From assembly GCA_027625915.1 (NCBI GenBank), contig JANTQA010000063.1:4111501-4175500 (forward strand): 64,000 nucleotides of DNA, written 5' to 3'. Below the pieces are notes generated by a model. The model searched no databases. It saw only the letters and a list, made by a program, of their open reading frames with translations, and was not told where the DNA came from. This document shows positions 13,201 through 23,723 of this stretch, one piece after another (positions within the stretch are counted from its first letter, which is position 1; every line of letters begins with the position of its first letter). A program made the position numbers and the translations under genes. This stretch comes from Anaeramoeba flamelloides (taxonomy: Eukaryota > Metamonada > Anaeramoebidae).

Positions 13201-15844
13201 TTTTTTTGAATTTTGGAAAAGCGCCGTTAGGTTTTTTTTACTTTTTGAAATGTAAAGAAAATTTATTTAATTTTTCATTTCAAAAATAAAAAAAAAACCT
13301 AGGCACTCTACGGCACTCTACGGCACTTGACGAAACTTGACGGCACTTCCTGAATCCCTAATTTGAATTAGAGATGTTGTTGAACCGAGTGAGAGTTGAA
13401 CTCGTCAATTCTCTCAAGAATTGGATTCGTATCCAGAAATTGAGAGTGTTTTTTATTCCAATTTTATTCATTTTTATAATAATCCCAAAAGATTCTAAAT
13501 TGGTCAAACGGTTTTTTCAAAGAATCAGTTGTTTTATTAAACATAATCCAGATTTTTAATTAAAATTTCACCTTTTTGTACTTTTTAAGAAATTGATAAA
13601 CAATCGAAAATAATGTGGTTAAGAGGAATCGAACAACGGCCTTCAGATTATAAGTTGGGCACTTTACGAATGATCCATTATTGGTGTCTAAAAAAATAAA
13701 TCTTCAACATACACTGGGGATTCGGTACTCATTTTAATTGTGAGTTTTACCTTTTAAGATTATTTATTCCCAAGTGGGCTTTTGAAAATTTTAAATACTC
13801 TTAAAAAAAAAAAAAAACATTTATAACTTGAATGTTTGGTAGTAGTTAGATTTTATATTTTTTTGATTTTCAATAAAAAAAAAAAAAAAAAACAAGCTAA
13901 TTCAACAGTCCATAGAAAGAATCGGTTAAATTTCGATTAAACTTTTAAAATCGTTTTGTTTTGGTGGTGTGTGTTCGTATTCCACTTGGTATATAAAAAG
14001 ACCTGTTGTATTTTTTAAAGTTAAAAATTTTAAATGAAATTTCAATTTTTCCAACAAAAATTAATTTTTTTTTCCATATTTATTACAGCCCTCAGGAAAA
14101 ACAACTGAATTCATTCCCCTTTTTTTTGACTAGATCTTTTAATTATTTTGATTTTAGAAACTAAAAAATAATAAAACGTTGAAAATATTTTTATTTTTTT
14201 TAATTTTTTGGCTAAAGATTCTGAAGGTTTATTGAATCCAAATAGTGAATCAAGAGTTGATCCAAACAGTATTTTAGTCGAATTTAGGTGTTTATATTCA
14301 TTAAAAAAGAATTTTTCAAAAAATAATATGTCCTAATACTGATAAATTCAAATAAAGGTAAAATACCTTTTTAGTTCACTTTCCTTTTTTGAAATTCATT
14401 AACTCTACTTTTAAAACAGTTCTTTACAAAGAGTATTTCAAAGCGAAACTCATTTTATCAGGATTTATGAACAGTTAAATCAATAAAATGCATTTCCATT
14501 TTTTCATTCTTGTCTGTTTAAAAAATTTGACAAAATGGAAATTGAAGTAAAAGCAATAAAATATTTTTTTGAATTTATCAGTATTAGGACATATTATTTT
14601 CTGAAAGACACTTAAAAAGTAATAACTGTCTACCCCACAATATTATTGATTATTTTTGTTATACCTTTTTCAAAACATTATTTCTTCTTATTAAAAAAAA
14701 AGAATAAAAATTGAGAGGATCCAAATTAATAGAAAAGCTTTGACGAAAACGAAAAATAAATTTTGTTTTTTTCAAAAAATAGCTGTTTTAAAAAAGTGTG
14801 GGATCGAAGTTTTATAAGTGGGGATTAAAAGTGTCTAATCAATATGTTTTAATCAGATCAGTCAACATCTAATAAAACTTTTGGTACACACTTTTCTAAA
14901 ACAGCTGTAGGGAGATCTGTTTTTGGTTTGATATCAAAGAAAGAACAGAAAATTTGAAAAACACTTTCTTATTCGTGAACTGTATTCAAGTTTGTTCTTG
15001 TAGTTTTATTAAAGACTAACCCCTATTAAAATGTTTTGATTTTCAATTCCAGTAATTTGAACAATTCAACATTCGATTCAACTATTTTTCTTTTTCAAAC
15101 AATTTTCTTATGACACATAAACAAAATTCGATCATATAGAAATGGGGCGATGCTTAAAAGGATGGGTTTATTTCACATTTTTGTTTTTCTTCAAAAATGT
15201 TTTAAAATTTCTTTTTGTAAAATTGAAAACAAAAACAATCAAGTACCCTTAAAAAAGAAAGATTTAAGAAGAGAGTTAAAAGATCTTTATAAACAATATT
15301 TTTTTTTTTTTTTTTTTTTGTTTGAAAATCATTACAAAAAACAAAAAAATAAAAAGAAACAACTTACAATCGACCCTTTCTTGTTTTTTTTCTTCAACAA
15401 CAAAAATACTTAGTGTTTCGATCAATTCATGAAATTCAATAAATTGGTTATTGTTTTTGTCAATAAGAGAAATGACTCTTTCAAGGATTGGATTTGATGC
15501 CTATTTTTATTTATTTTTTAATATTTTTATTTGTTTTTTGTTATTTTTTATTTGTTAATTTTTTAATTGTTGTTGTTTTTATTTTTGGAGAAAAAGGTTG
15601 CAAGATTCGAAATTCTGAAAGCAACTATTTTATTTTTGGACACCAACCAGAAAAAAATAAACAAAAAACATACTAATTCTGGGATATTTAAAAATTCTTG
15701 ATAAGAAACACGTCCAGTTTTTTGGGTGTTCAATATCATAAATTTTTCATACAGTTTTGTGATTTGTGTTTTTGTAAATCCTGTTGTTTTGCTAAAATCA
15801 TTAACTTCTTTTTCAGATAACTCTTTTGAATATTCTAAACCCAT
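10242..15844 (-). CDS. Calcineurin regulatory subunit B (CnB-like EF-hand protein), 3 exons
   Basis: Regulatory subunit of the calcium/calmodulin-dependent phosphatase calcineurin. Exons on the minus strand: 15844-15674, 15500-15368 and 10480-10242, giving 180 residues against about 170 in the family. The start MGLEYS keeps Gly2 and Ser6 of the N-myristoylation signal (MGNEAS in human CnB). Four EF-hands follow in order. EF1 (about 39-50) has lost its acidic ligands ([12 protein letters not shown]) and EF2 (71-82, [12 protein letters not shown]) is Asn-rich and weakened. EF3 (108-119, [12 protein letters not shown]) and EF4 (149-160, [12 protein letters not shown]) look functional. The signature [18 protein letters not shown] between EF3 and EF4 is nearly identical to CnB rather than calmodulin. 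Intron 1 is 173 bp; intron 2 is 4887 bp and falls between [17 protein letters not shown] and FVFKIYDL, where human CnB is continuous. A related sensor such as CHP or CBL is possible, but CnB fits best. Confidence 0.9.
13059..13347. repeat. Hairpin-module cluster with GGCACT motif array
   Basis: Three consecutive imperfect palindromes are visible: one built on a TTTATTTCTTAAATT-type arm (about 13059-13135), one on GAATTGAAAAGAATAGAG (about 13148-13213), and one on AGGTTTTTTTTACTTTTTG (about 13229-13302). Next come tandem 11-mers of the form CGGCACTCTA / CGGCACTTGA (13303-13345). The same modules recur, reshuffled, at 36120-36780, 46080-46520, 48180-48625, 56250-56830 and 61770-62430. Confidence 0.65.
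13614..13689 (-). pseudogene. Decayed tRNA-like sequence (tRNA-Ile(UAU)-like)
   Basis: Read on the minus strand, it has GTGCCCAACTTATAATC (anticodon arm with a UAU-type loop) followed by a variable region and GTTCGATTCC of a T arm, in correct order and spacing. The T stem and acceptor stem do not pair, so it is not a working tRNA. It may be a tRNA pseudogene or the head of a tRNA-derived SINE. It lies inside the large calcineurin B intron. Confidence 0.4.
14322..14598. mobile_element. Inverted-repeat element, about 277 bp
   Basis: The terminal arms of about 30 bp are near-perfect: ATATGTCCTAATACTGATAA at the left and TTATCAGTATTAGGACATAT at the right. There is no open frame inside. A MITE is the simplest reading; the target duplication is not clear. 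Confidence 0.6.
14781..14905. mobile_element. Short inverted-repeat element, about 125 bp
   Basis: The left arm AGCTGTTTTAAAAAAGTGTG is mirrored by CACACTTTTCTAAAACAGCT at the right end. It sits just downstream of the previous inverted-repeat element in the same intron. Related half-arms (AAAACAGCTTTATC and similar) occur near 34580. Confidence 0.5.
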
Positions 15845-16620
15845 CTTTGGAATTCTTTAAAGTTGAAAATTAAAAAAAAATGATAAAATGTTTTGATCTT
15901 TTTTTTTTTCATTCTAAGGGAATAGTGTTGACATGGAATCTTTGATCATGAAAGTGAGTTGTAATTAAAAATAAATCAGTCTATATTCTAAGGTTTAGGA
16001 GATTCTAAAAAATCCTTATTACAATATTATTAAAAAAGAAATTCTTAGATGTTTTGCAATTTTTTCCAATTTTTTTTTCCTAATTTTGAAAATAAAATAT
16101 TTGGTTTTATTTGGAGATTGGTGTGAAAAATGATTTCACATTGTAACCATAAGAATTCAGAAAATTGACTAGAATGTTAAATAAAATTTTGTATACCTTG
16201 ATTTTACTTTTACATCGAATTTATCTGAAATAGATTAATATGCCAATTTTTACGAAATGGTACTTTGAATACAACAATTGAAATTGGATTTCATGAACAG
16301 ATTCTTTTGTTTATTTCTCTTAATTTTTAGTTTATGTATATAAAAAAAGATATCAAATATCACAAATTAATTTTTACAAAATAATGATGGTAAAGATAGA
16401 GTTGAGAAATTTAAGGACTATTCGAATTTTATGCTCAGTGAGGGTTGAAATAAAATACTATAAACAGAAAAAAAGCTTTAAAAGACAACGAATTGAGGAA
16501 AAGTCAAAATATTGCAATTTTTGTGATTTTTTAGATTTTGTTTGTTAATCATTTTTTGACCAAAAACTTTTCGAATTTCATGAACAAAACAAGGCACAAC
16601 TAAAAAGACATTTTTTTGAT

Positions 16621-16719
16621 ATTAGGAAAAGACCACTCCACCTTCTTTTCAAGTATATTTATACTCTATTGCGACACTCTAACATACTTGAAAAGAAAGT
16701 GGAGTGACATTTTCCTAAT
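16621..16719. repeat. 99-bp near-perfect hairpin
   Basis: The arms 16621-16656 and 16684-16719 are reverse complements over about 36 bases with three or so mismatches (ATTAGGAAAA and CACTCCAC against GTGGAGTG and TTTTCCTAAT), with a loop of about 27 bases. No second copy was found in the window. It could be a very short MITE or a small-RNA precursor. Confidence 0.65.
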
Positions 16720-17129
16720 GAAATTTTTTTCTTCAAAATTCATTGAGTATAATTTCGATTGGATGAAGAGAAATTTTTTTTGCCCAACTCAAAATTTTGC
16801 AAAAAAAACCTAAATTTTTCAAGTTAGCAAGATCCCTCAGATCATGTTTCTCTCAAGTCTATTAATATGTTACTAGGTGGAAAAATAGTATTCACTAACT
16901 ATAAAATTCGAATAATCCTTAAAAGTGTGGGCTTACTTGTCTTTAAAATGTAAAATGGTAAATGTAAAATATCATATTATATTTTGTACTAATGATCGAA
17001 ATGAAAATTTTCATTTTGAATTTTTTTTTTTTCATTCCTTATCGAAATATAAACATAGAAACACCAAAATAAAAGTATTTGTGTGTCTAAAAAATTGATA
17101 TTTAAAAAACAAAAGTAACTAATTTTTCA

Positions 17130-18545
17130 ATTTTTTAATTTCAAAGATTAGCTCAATAATCATCAACGAAAAAACTGATATATTAATCATCTTTGTTTCC
17201 TTTTTCTGGAGTTAATTTGACAATCAGAATATTTCCAAGATTTCAGAAAGAATATGTCAAGATACAAAATGAATGAACTCTTTAGGGGATTAGCATCTTA
17301 AAAGGGGAAGCTTAAGAAAAAAGTATGTTGTTATTAGGTTTAACTACATTAGCTAGCCATGCTTCAAATATCTCTAAAAAATCAATCAGTCAATAAGTAA
17401 TATTTTTTGATCTCATCAATAAAAAATAATATAGTACTTCAGTTAAAGACCACATCAATTCCAGATAAAAAATCTGCATTTTTCCACAAATTTAAAGGTT
17501 GAATTATCAATATTCTAACTTCAAGGTTACAAAATATCTTTCTTAAATTTATTACGAAATGTAGATTTGTTAATAAAAAAATCACTTTTTTTAAAAAAAT
17601 AAATAATAAAACCAATAAATTTTTTTGACTAATTATTTCTGAAATCTTTGGAAATATATTGATGTTACAATTTGATTTAAAAAAAGGAAACAAAATGATC
17701 CATCTTTGGGTTTTTTTTTTGTGTTGAATATTGAGTTAAATCTTTGAAATTAAAAAATTTTAAAAAAAATATTTACTTTTGGAAGTTCTAAATTTGAATT
17801 ATTAATTATTGGGATACAAAAATACTTTTATTTTGGGTTTCTAATTTTAGATTTGGATAAGGGATGAAAAAAAAATAAATTTCAAAATGAAAATTTTCAT
17901 TTAGATCATTCGTAAAAATATAATAAGTTATTGTGCAATAAGATTTATAAACGATTTCACAGAAGCTATTTGAATCATGGTAAACTAATATCATTTTTAC
18001 TCAATTACAACATACTTTAATTATAGAGAAATCTATGGTGCCACTAATCCCTTAAGGTAAAAGAAAATCAAATTTTTAAGCAACAAATCTACATTTTGTT
18101 ACAAATTTAAAACAGATATTTTTCAGCTTTGTAGACTCAATATTGATGGCCCCATCGTTAAATTTGTCTCGAAATAAAGATTCCTTCCTAAAATACTTGA
18201 GTTTTTTTGTTAATACACGGGTTGATGGGCTATAATTGATGTGATCATCTTTTTTTACTACTTGTAATGGAATTATGAATGGAATAAAATTATCACTTCT
18301 TATTCCATATTTTTCGTTCATAAACTGGAGTTCTCAAAGCAGAGGGTTGCAATTAATGACTCTATAAAAAAGGAAATTGATAAAAACACATGTAAAATTT
18401 AACATTTTAATTCAAAGACCAATATGTTATTAAATGAATTTTTAGAGAAATTTGAAACATGGTGCACTAATGTGGTTAACACTCAATGAGTCGCACACTT
18501 GAATCCATAACTTCTCTGATTGTAGACACTAATACCTTAAGAACA
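17130..18545. repeat. AAGGGATTAG-family repeat copies
   Basis: The conserved blocks here are TTTCAAAGATTAGCTCAATA at 17142, GGGGATTAGCATCTTA near 17285, an inverted body block at 17440-17560, and CTAATCCCTTAA at 18046. A further partial copy ends near 18545. The same blocks occur at 28003-29238, 36830-37435 and 60579-61330. Ends of the form TTAAGGGATTAGTNTCTAC in inverted orientation suggest a DNA element of about 750 bp. Short frames inside (17439-17693, 18076-18321, both minus) are not recognisable as protein genes. Confidence 0.5.
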
Positions 18546-18741
18546 AAAATAAAAAGAAAATAACAATAACAATAACAAGAAAAAACAAAAACAAAAAATA
18601 ATGATCATTTTATTAAGCAAAAGAAGATTGAAGTGAACAAAAAGAAAAAGGGTTGAAAAGTAACTCTTTTTAAAGGGTAATGGAAAAATTTTGAAAAACA
18701 AAAAGGCTTGTGAAATAAATTCTCTTTTTCTTTTTGAGAAA

Positions 18742-18891
18742 TCAACGGAGTTTTTGTCTTCTTGGTAGTTGTTTTGTTTGAACTCTTTTTGAAATCAATA
18801 ACGATTTTCTAGTCGTTGTCGTTAATTGTGGAATCAGAATTTCCTCTTTATTTGTTGTTGTTTCTTTAGGTGTATTATCTGCTTCACTCAT
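18742..18891 (-). CDS. Possible small protein, 49 residues, unrecognised
   Basis: An ATG at 18891 in the context CCAAGATGAG opens a 49-residue frame ending at TGA (18744-18742). The product starts MSEADNTPKETTTNKEE and ends KQLPRRQKLR: hydrophilic, Thr-rich, then Arg/Lys-rich. A good acceptor (TTATCTTCTCAG) lies 28 bases upstream, and a GTAAAC donor about 150 bases before that could make a 5' UTR intron. Composition is richer than the surrounding spacer, which is the main reason to list it. No family was recognised and it could be a chance frame. Confidence 0.3.
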   Translation of the reverse strand: MSEADNTPKETTTNKEEILIPQLTTTTRKSLLISKRVQTKQLPRRQKLR

Positions 18892-21800
18892 CTTGGAAAA
18901 TATACTTTTGTAATTTCTGAGAAGATAAAAAAATGAATGAAGAAATTTTCAAATTTGTCTTTAAAGAAGAAAGAAACCTTAAACTTGTTTTGTTAATTTG
19001 TCTTTTGAAACATTTTACAAGATTTGACAAAAAAAAAAAAATTGTTTCCGATAACAAAGTGTTTACCATCAAACCAAACATTATTTTTAAACTGAAATAG
19101 GAAACCGTTGTTAGTTTAATACGATAATTTTCGTATTTTCTAAGTTTTCTTTTTACTCAAAAGAATTTTCTACTCACAAACAAATCAATTCAAAAATCAA
19201 AAGTTTATCAATTGTTCTCTTTGAGAAATCATGTTTAAAAGAATACACATGTTTTGGAATGGTTTAAAATGTAGATCTTCCAAAAGGCTGAACTTCAGTC
19301 GATTAATGGACTTTAATTGTGTGAAAGTTTGGGGAAATTCATTGCGGATAGATTTTGGATTTGGATAGAATTCATTTGGGATCAAAAAAAAAAAATTCTG
19401 GTTAAAGAGGGTTTAGGTTTGTTTAATAACAAGTGTTAACTTTTTTTTTTTGTTTTTGAAAATGATACTGGTATTTGTAAATAAAAGGAAACAATTTTCA
19501 CTCCATTTTCCTTATGTTTCATTTTTCCAAAAGAGTTCTCAAAGGAAGTTAAGTTTCAATTTGTATCTCCTTTTGAAAAAGGAAATTGAAAAAGAGAAAA
19601 TATTGTTTCCCATTTAAAATTCATACGAGTATGTATTATTTTTCGAAGCGACTGTTGTTTTTTTGTTTTTGAAGTGTTTTCTTTTTTTCATTAGCTGTAG
19701 TTTTTTGGTTTTTATTTATATTTTACGAAAAAAATACAGTCCAGTAGAAATATACCAAGTCAAACAATATTTCAATAGATCATATAATCAAAGTGTTTTT
19801 TCTTCAACCTTCAAGACCAATCTCCTCTTAAAAGAGATTTAATTCAACCAAATTTAAATAAAATAACGCCAAAATTCACATGAACTAAATCTTTCAATTT
19901 GAATAAATCCAAAAAAAACAAATAGAAAGAGATGAATCTTTTCTTAAAAACTTTTTGGTTTCTCCACAAACAAAAATGAGATATTAAATTATTCAAAAAT
20001 TTTGGAATAAATGAACTTAAAAACTTCATTACATTTTCCTTTTTTACTTGAAGTCAATGGTCTTCAAACAATATCTTGAAATTGGATTTCTATATTTTTT
20101 ATTTTGTTCCTTTTTTTGGCTCAATTCAATGAGATAAGAATCCTAAGTGAAGAATATTTCATATTGAAAGAAAAGTCACTTTGTTGATATTTTATCTGAT
20201 TAAAATTTGACAAGAACATGCCCAATGACCAAATAATTGAAAAATCAATTCTTTTTCAACAATTCTCTTAATGAGAGCAAATTAAATCACTTAAAAGTTC
20301 AATTTTCATTGAATATACTAGATTTTTCAATTTTTCCATCAAAATAAAAGAAAAAATATTTTGGAAAACTTTGAAATTTAAATCTATTTTAAGACTTCAA
20401 TAATGAAATTATTATTGTCAAGACATACTTCCTTGTTAAAAATGAACACACTCTTTAAAACTTTACATTTCAAAAACATATATAAATTGAAAACCATATT
20501 AAAAAAAAGTTGGAACAAAACTTAAAAATACAAAAATGAAAAAATCAAAGTATAAGTTTGAAAAAAAATAAAGTTAACACGGGTTATTGAAAAAACTTTA
20601 CAAGAAGCAACTAAAAGAAATAATACTCATGATTTTTTCATGATTCCATACAGCTTTTAAGCTATAAAATTTCAACGAAATCTAAGACAAAAAATTGTAT
20701 ATTTAGACACTTTATTTCTGATTATGGAAAAATTGATAATATGAAAAAAAATTCATTTTTTTATAAAAAAGTAGATTAATAATCACCTAAAAATATTTCA
20801 ATAATTAATAACTAAATAGAACCATTTGAATAATAAAAAATAAATTTATTTTCATCCCTTCTCTGGAAATTTGGGTAGTGGCATTTATATTAAAATAGTT
20901 TCGATTTTATTTTTCTGCTTTATTCTCATAAAAGACCCTAAAGAAAACATTAGAGTAAAAGAGAAAAAAAGAAAAAGAAAAAGAAAAAGAAAAAGAATCG
21001 AAACACAATTGTATAAGTTGCTATATATATATACATAAATATATTTCCAAACATTTTATTTGAGAAAATTAAAGTAAATAAATTTGGATCAAAAAATATA
21101 AGAAATTGGTTGTCCCAAAAAAAGTAATATAGCACTTGGGTTGCTATGAAAATATTTTAGGTATGTACTTAGATTTTAGTTAAAGTAGAAAATTTTTTGA
21201 TCTTTTGAATTTTTAAATTCTAATTCCATGAAAAAATGAGTATTTTACTGATACTTTCAACATTGAAAATGTTATTAGAAGTTATTTAAGAACACTTTAA
21301 CTAATTGTTTGGCATATTTTTAATCTCATAAATCCCAAAAGGTGGCTCATCTCAACTTTGAATCTATTTAAACAAATAATTTGGTTTAAAGAACCAATTT
21401 ATTAGTTCAAAAAGAGTTGAGATACAAAAGCCCCCATTCAATGCGTACTGTTTACAAATTGGATAAATTCCATTTCTTTAAGTAAAACAATGCTATATTC
21501 TAAAAAAGGCCTCTTTTTGATTTGAAACGAAAAAAAAAATAATCTCATTTAACAAAAAAAAAAATAAGTTTTGTCTCTTATTTTGCTTGTAAAAAGAAAA
21601 AAAAAGATCATTAATGAGAAGAATTTCACTCGGGGAAAAAACAATTACCAATATAACCGAAAAAAAAAAAAGACCAAAATACTTGTTTACTACAGTGATT
21701 GGAAATATTCGGGAGACCACATCTTACTTGGGGCATCTTTTTGTAAAACATGTTTGATAAAATTCGAACCTTTTTTTTTAATTGGGAAAATTTTTAATTA

Positions 21801-23103
21801 GAACAGAAAATTTTTATTTGGATATTTTAGAAGTGAAACATTTTTTTACAGTTTAAAATTTTAAATTGGGTCGCTACTGTGTTTTGTTACATTTTTTAGA
21901 GGGTGTTTTTATTAATTTTGAACAATTAATATATATTTAAACTAGCAAAAAAACTGATTAAAACTTAAACGGTCTACGAAATGATCTTACAATTTTTTTA
22001 TTACAGTATTAAAAAAAAATGAACAACTCACAAGTGTTATAATAAATTTCTTCTCCTTTTTAATGATCTAAAAAAAAAACCATCCAAGGGATATTTTGAA
22101 AATTATTTGTTTTTACAATTTCTTTTACTATTGGCATCAGCAACCAACATATTTCTAATAGGCAACAAAAATATTTACCAAAAAAAAAAAAGGATATTTA
22201 GATATACAATCAATTTTTCCAATTCAAAAAAAAAAAAAATTCAATTTTAGTTCATCCAAAAGAACTATAAAAAATTCAAAAAAAAAAATCCATTCGAACC
22301 ACAAAAAATCAGTAAAAAAAATAAAAAGAAAAATAATAATAAGAATAAGAAAAAGAATAAAAAATGAAAAGCAAAATAATAATAACAACAAAGAGAAAAA
22401 AAATGAAATATTCCGAATCAGATAATTTTTAATCGGTTAACATATGATTTTAGATTGTATTGATTTTTTTTTTTCATTTCAGAAACAGTCAAGTAACATC
22501 CATTTATTTTTTTTTTTTGTTAAAAACAATCAAAGAAAAGAAACAGAATTGGGATCTAAATCTAAAAAATCGAAAAGAACACCTCTGTCGAATATTCAAA
22601 TAATAATATCAAAAATAAATTGTCCCAATTAAAAAACAATATCTATCATAAAAAATTGCCCAATTACAAAAATCCAATTTTTCTGAAAAGTGTCCCAATT
22701 AAAAAAACAAGCTAACTAAAAAATGACCGATTCTAGACTTTTCCCAAGTAAATAACCTGGTACCAAGTAATTTACAATACTGAAGGTATAATCAAGAAAT
22801 TTTTGAGCAATGTTCAAAATCCGTAATTGTTAATAACACTCAATGAATGTGGGATTTTATGGTTGATCATTTTTCAGGAATTGGTTGACAAACCGACAAT
22901 AAAAGAGGAAATAGATCTCATTGGAAGGATAGACGATCTAGTTTGTCTCTGTAAAATTTATTAAAAGTTCGGTCCTCAATGTATGAAAATGTAAAATTTG
23001 AGTTCTACGTTTTCGAGAACTCCATTTGGGAGAAAAAGATCCTTTGAAGAGTAAAGTTCTTCAAAGTACCATTAAAAAATAAAAAATTAGTTTTTTTTTT
23101 GTT
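18892..23103. other. Long gene-poor stretch
   Basis: No exon with recognisable homology was found on either strand. It contains a (GAAAAA)n microsatellite at about 20961-20996, repeated TGTCCCAATT phrases near 22620-22705, and a complementary pair of blocks around 19490 and 19590 (AACAATTTTCACTCC and GGGAAACAATATTTTC-type). The patch 22840-22960 has slightly richer composition and a TTTTTCAG acceptor-like site, but no protein could be assigned. Confidence 0.45.
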
Positions 23104-23397
23104 TTATGTTTTTGTTTGTTTTTTGTTCTGTCGAGTTAGATCCTCGAGTTGAAAAAATACATGGCAACTCATATTGTTTCGTTTGTTCAACCGTCCCCTT
23201 GTTATTATTCCTGGTTTTGGATCACTTCCAGACTCAAAATAATGACATTGTTCTAGTGCTAAGAGGATATTAATCGTGTTTCTTCGAACTCCACAATATC
23301 GTCTTATATCACTTTGAACAAGATCATATTTCTCGTTATTCCATGCCAAACTCATAACAAAACAAGGTGATTGTTTCCAAATCGAACCAATAAACAT
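23104..23397 (-). CDS. Hypothetical 97-residue ORF downstream of the GLEBS gene
   Basis: An open frame of 97 codons from ATG at 23397 to TAA at 23104, on the same strand as the GLEBS gene and 326 bp beyond it. Codon use and GC are clearly richer than in the spacer, and the protein is not low-complexity: it has MSLAWNNEKYDLVQSDIRRY and a Pro/Gly segment ESGSDPKPGIITRGR. The stretch SDIRRYCGVRRNTINILLAL has helix-turn-helix-like spacing, but that is only an impression. It may be a complete small gene, one exon of a longer gene (a GTATTT donor-like site follows NMSCH), or a relic. No family was recognised. Confidence 0.35.
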   Translation of the reverse strand: MFIGSIWKQSPCFVMSLAWNNEKYDLVQSDIRRYCGVRRNTINILLALEQCHYFESGSDPKPGIITRGRLNKRNNMSCHVFFQLEDLTRQNKKQTKT

Positions 23398-23545
23398 TGA
23401 TATTATTTTATCATGTCTAAAGTTGATTCTTTTTCAATTATTTTTTACGGAAAATATTTTGTATAATATTTATTTTCATTTCAAAATTGAATTAAAAAAA
23501 TCGAAACAAAATCAAATCTTATATAAAAAAAAACCTAAAAATCGA

Positions 23546-23652
23546 ATAAAAAGAATGAAAAGAATGAAAAGAATGAAAAGAAGAAAAAGAAGAAAAAGAA
23601 TGAAAAGAATAAAAAGAATGAAAAGAATAAAAAGAATAAAAAAAATAAAAAG
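23546..23652. repeat. Purine minisatellite, AAAAGAATG/AAAAGAATA
   Basis: About 107 bp of tandem nine-base units of the form AAAAGAATG, drifting to AAAAGAATA and AAAAGAAG. It separates the 97-residue ORF from the end of the GLEBS gene. Confidence 0.85.
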
Positions 23653-23723
23653 GAGCTGATGGTGACGGTGATAAAGCTGATGATAAGGGTGAATAAAAAT
23701 AAATAGGGAAAGTCAGAGAAAAA

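Larger units (their letters stand above)
10481..15367 (-). other. Giant intron 2 of the calcineurin B gene
   Basis: The donor GTAAGT (15367 downwards) and the acceptor AATAG at 10481 bound 4887 bp. It contains a hairpin-module cluster (13059-13347), a decayed tRNA-like sequence (13614-13689), and two inverted-repeat elements (14322-14598 and 14781-14905). An open frame at 12071-12286 (+) has no recognisable relative. No nested gene is supported. Confidence 0.8.
15845..18741. other. Gene-free stretch upstream of the calcineurin B gene
   Basis: It contains the hairpin at 16621-16719 and copies of the AAGGGATTAG repeat family (about 17130-18545). No coding exon is supported. The calcineurin B promoter should lie at its left edge, but no motif could be identified. 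Confidence 0.5.

Noticed and set aside
15150-15676. Plus-strand frames opposite calcineurin B exons
   Set aside because: Shadows of the minus-strand EF-hand exons and their intron.
23546-23659. Arg/Lys-rich frame over the purine minisatellite
   Set aside because: It is the translated minisatellite, not a gene.
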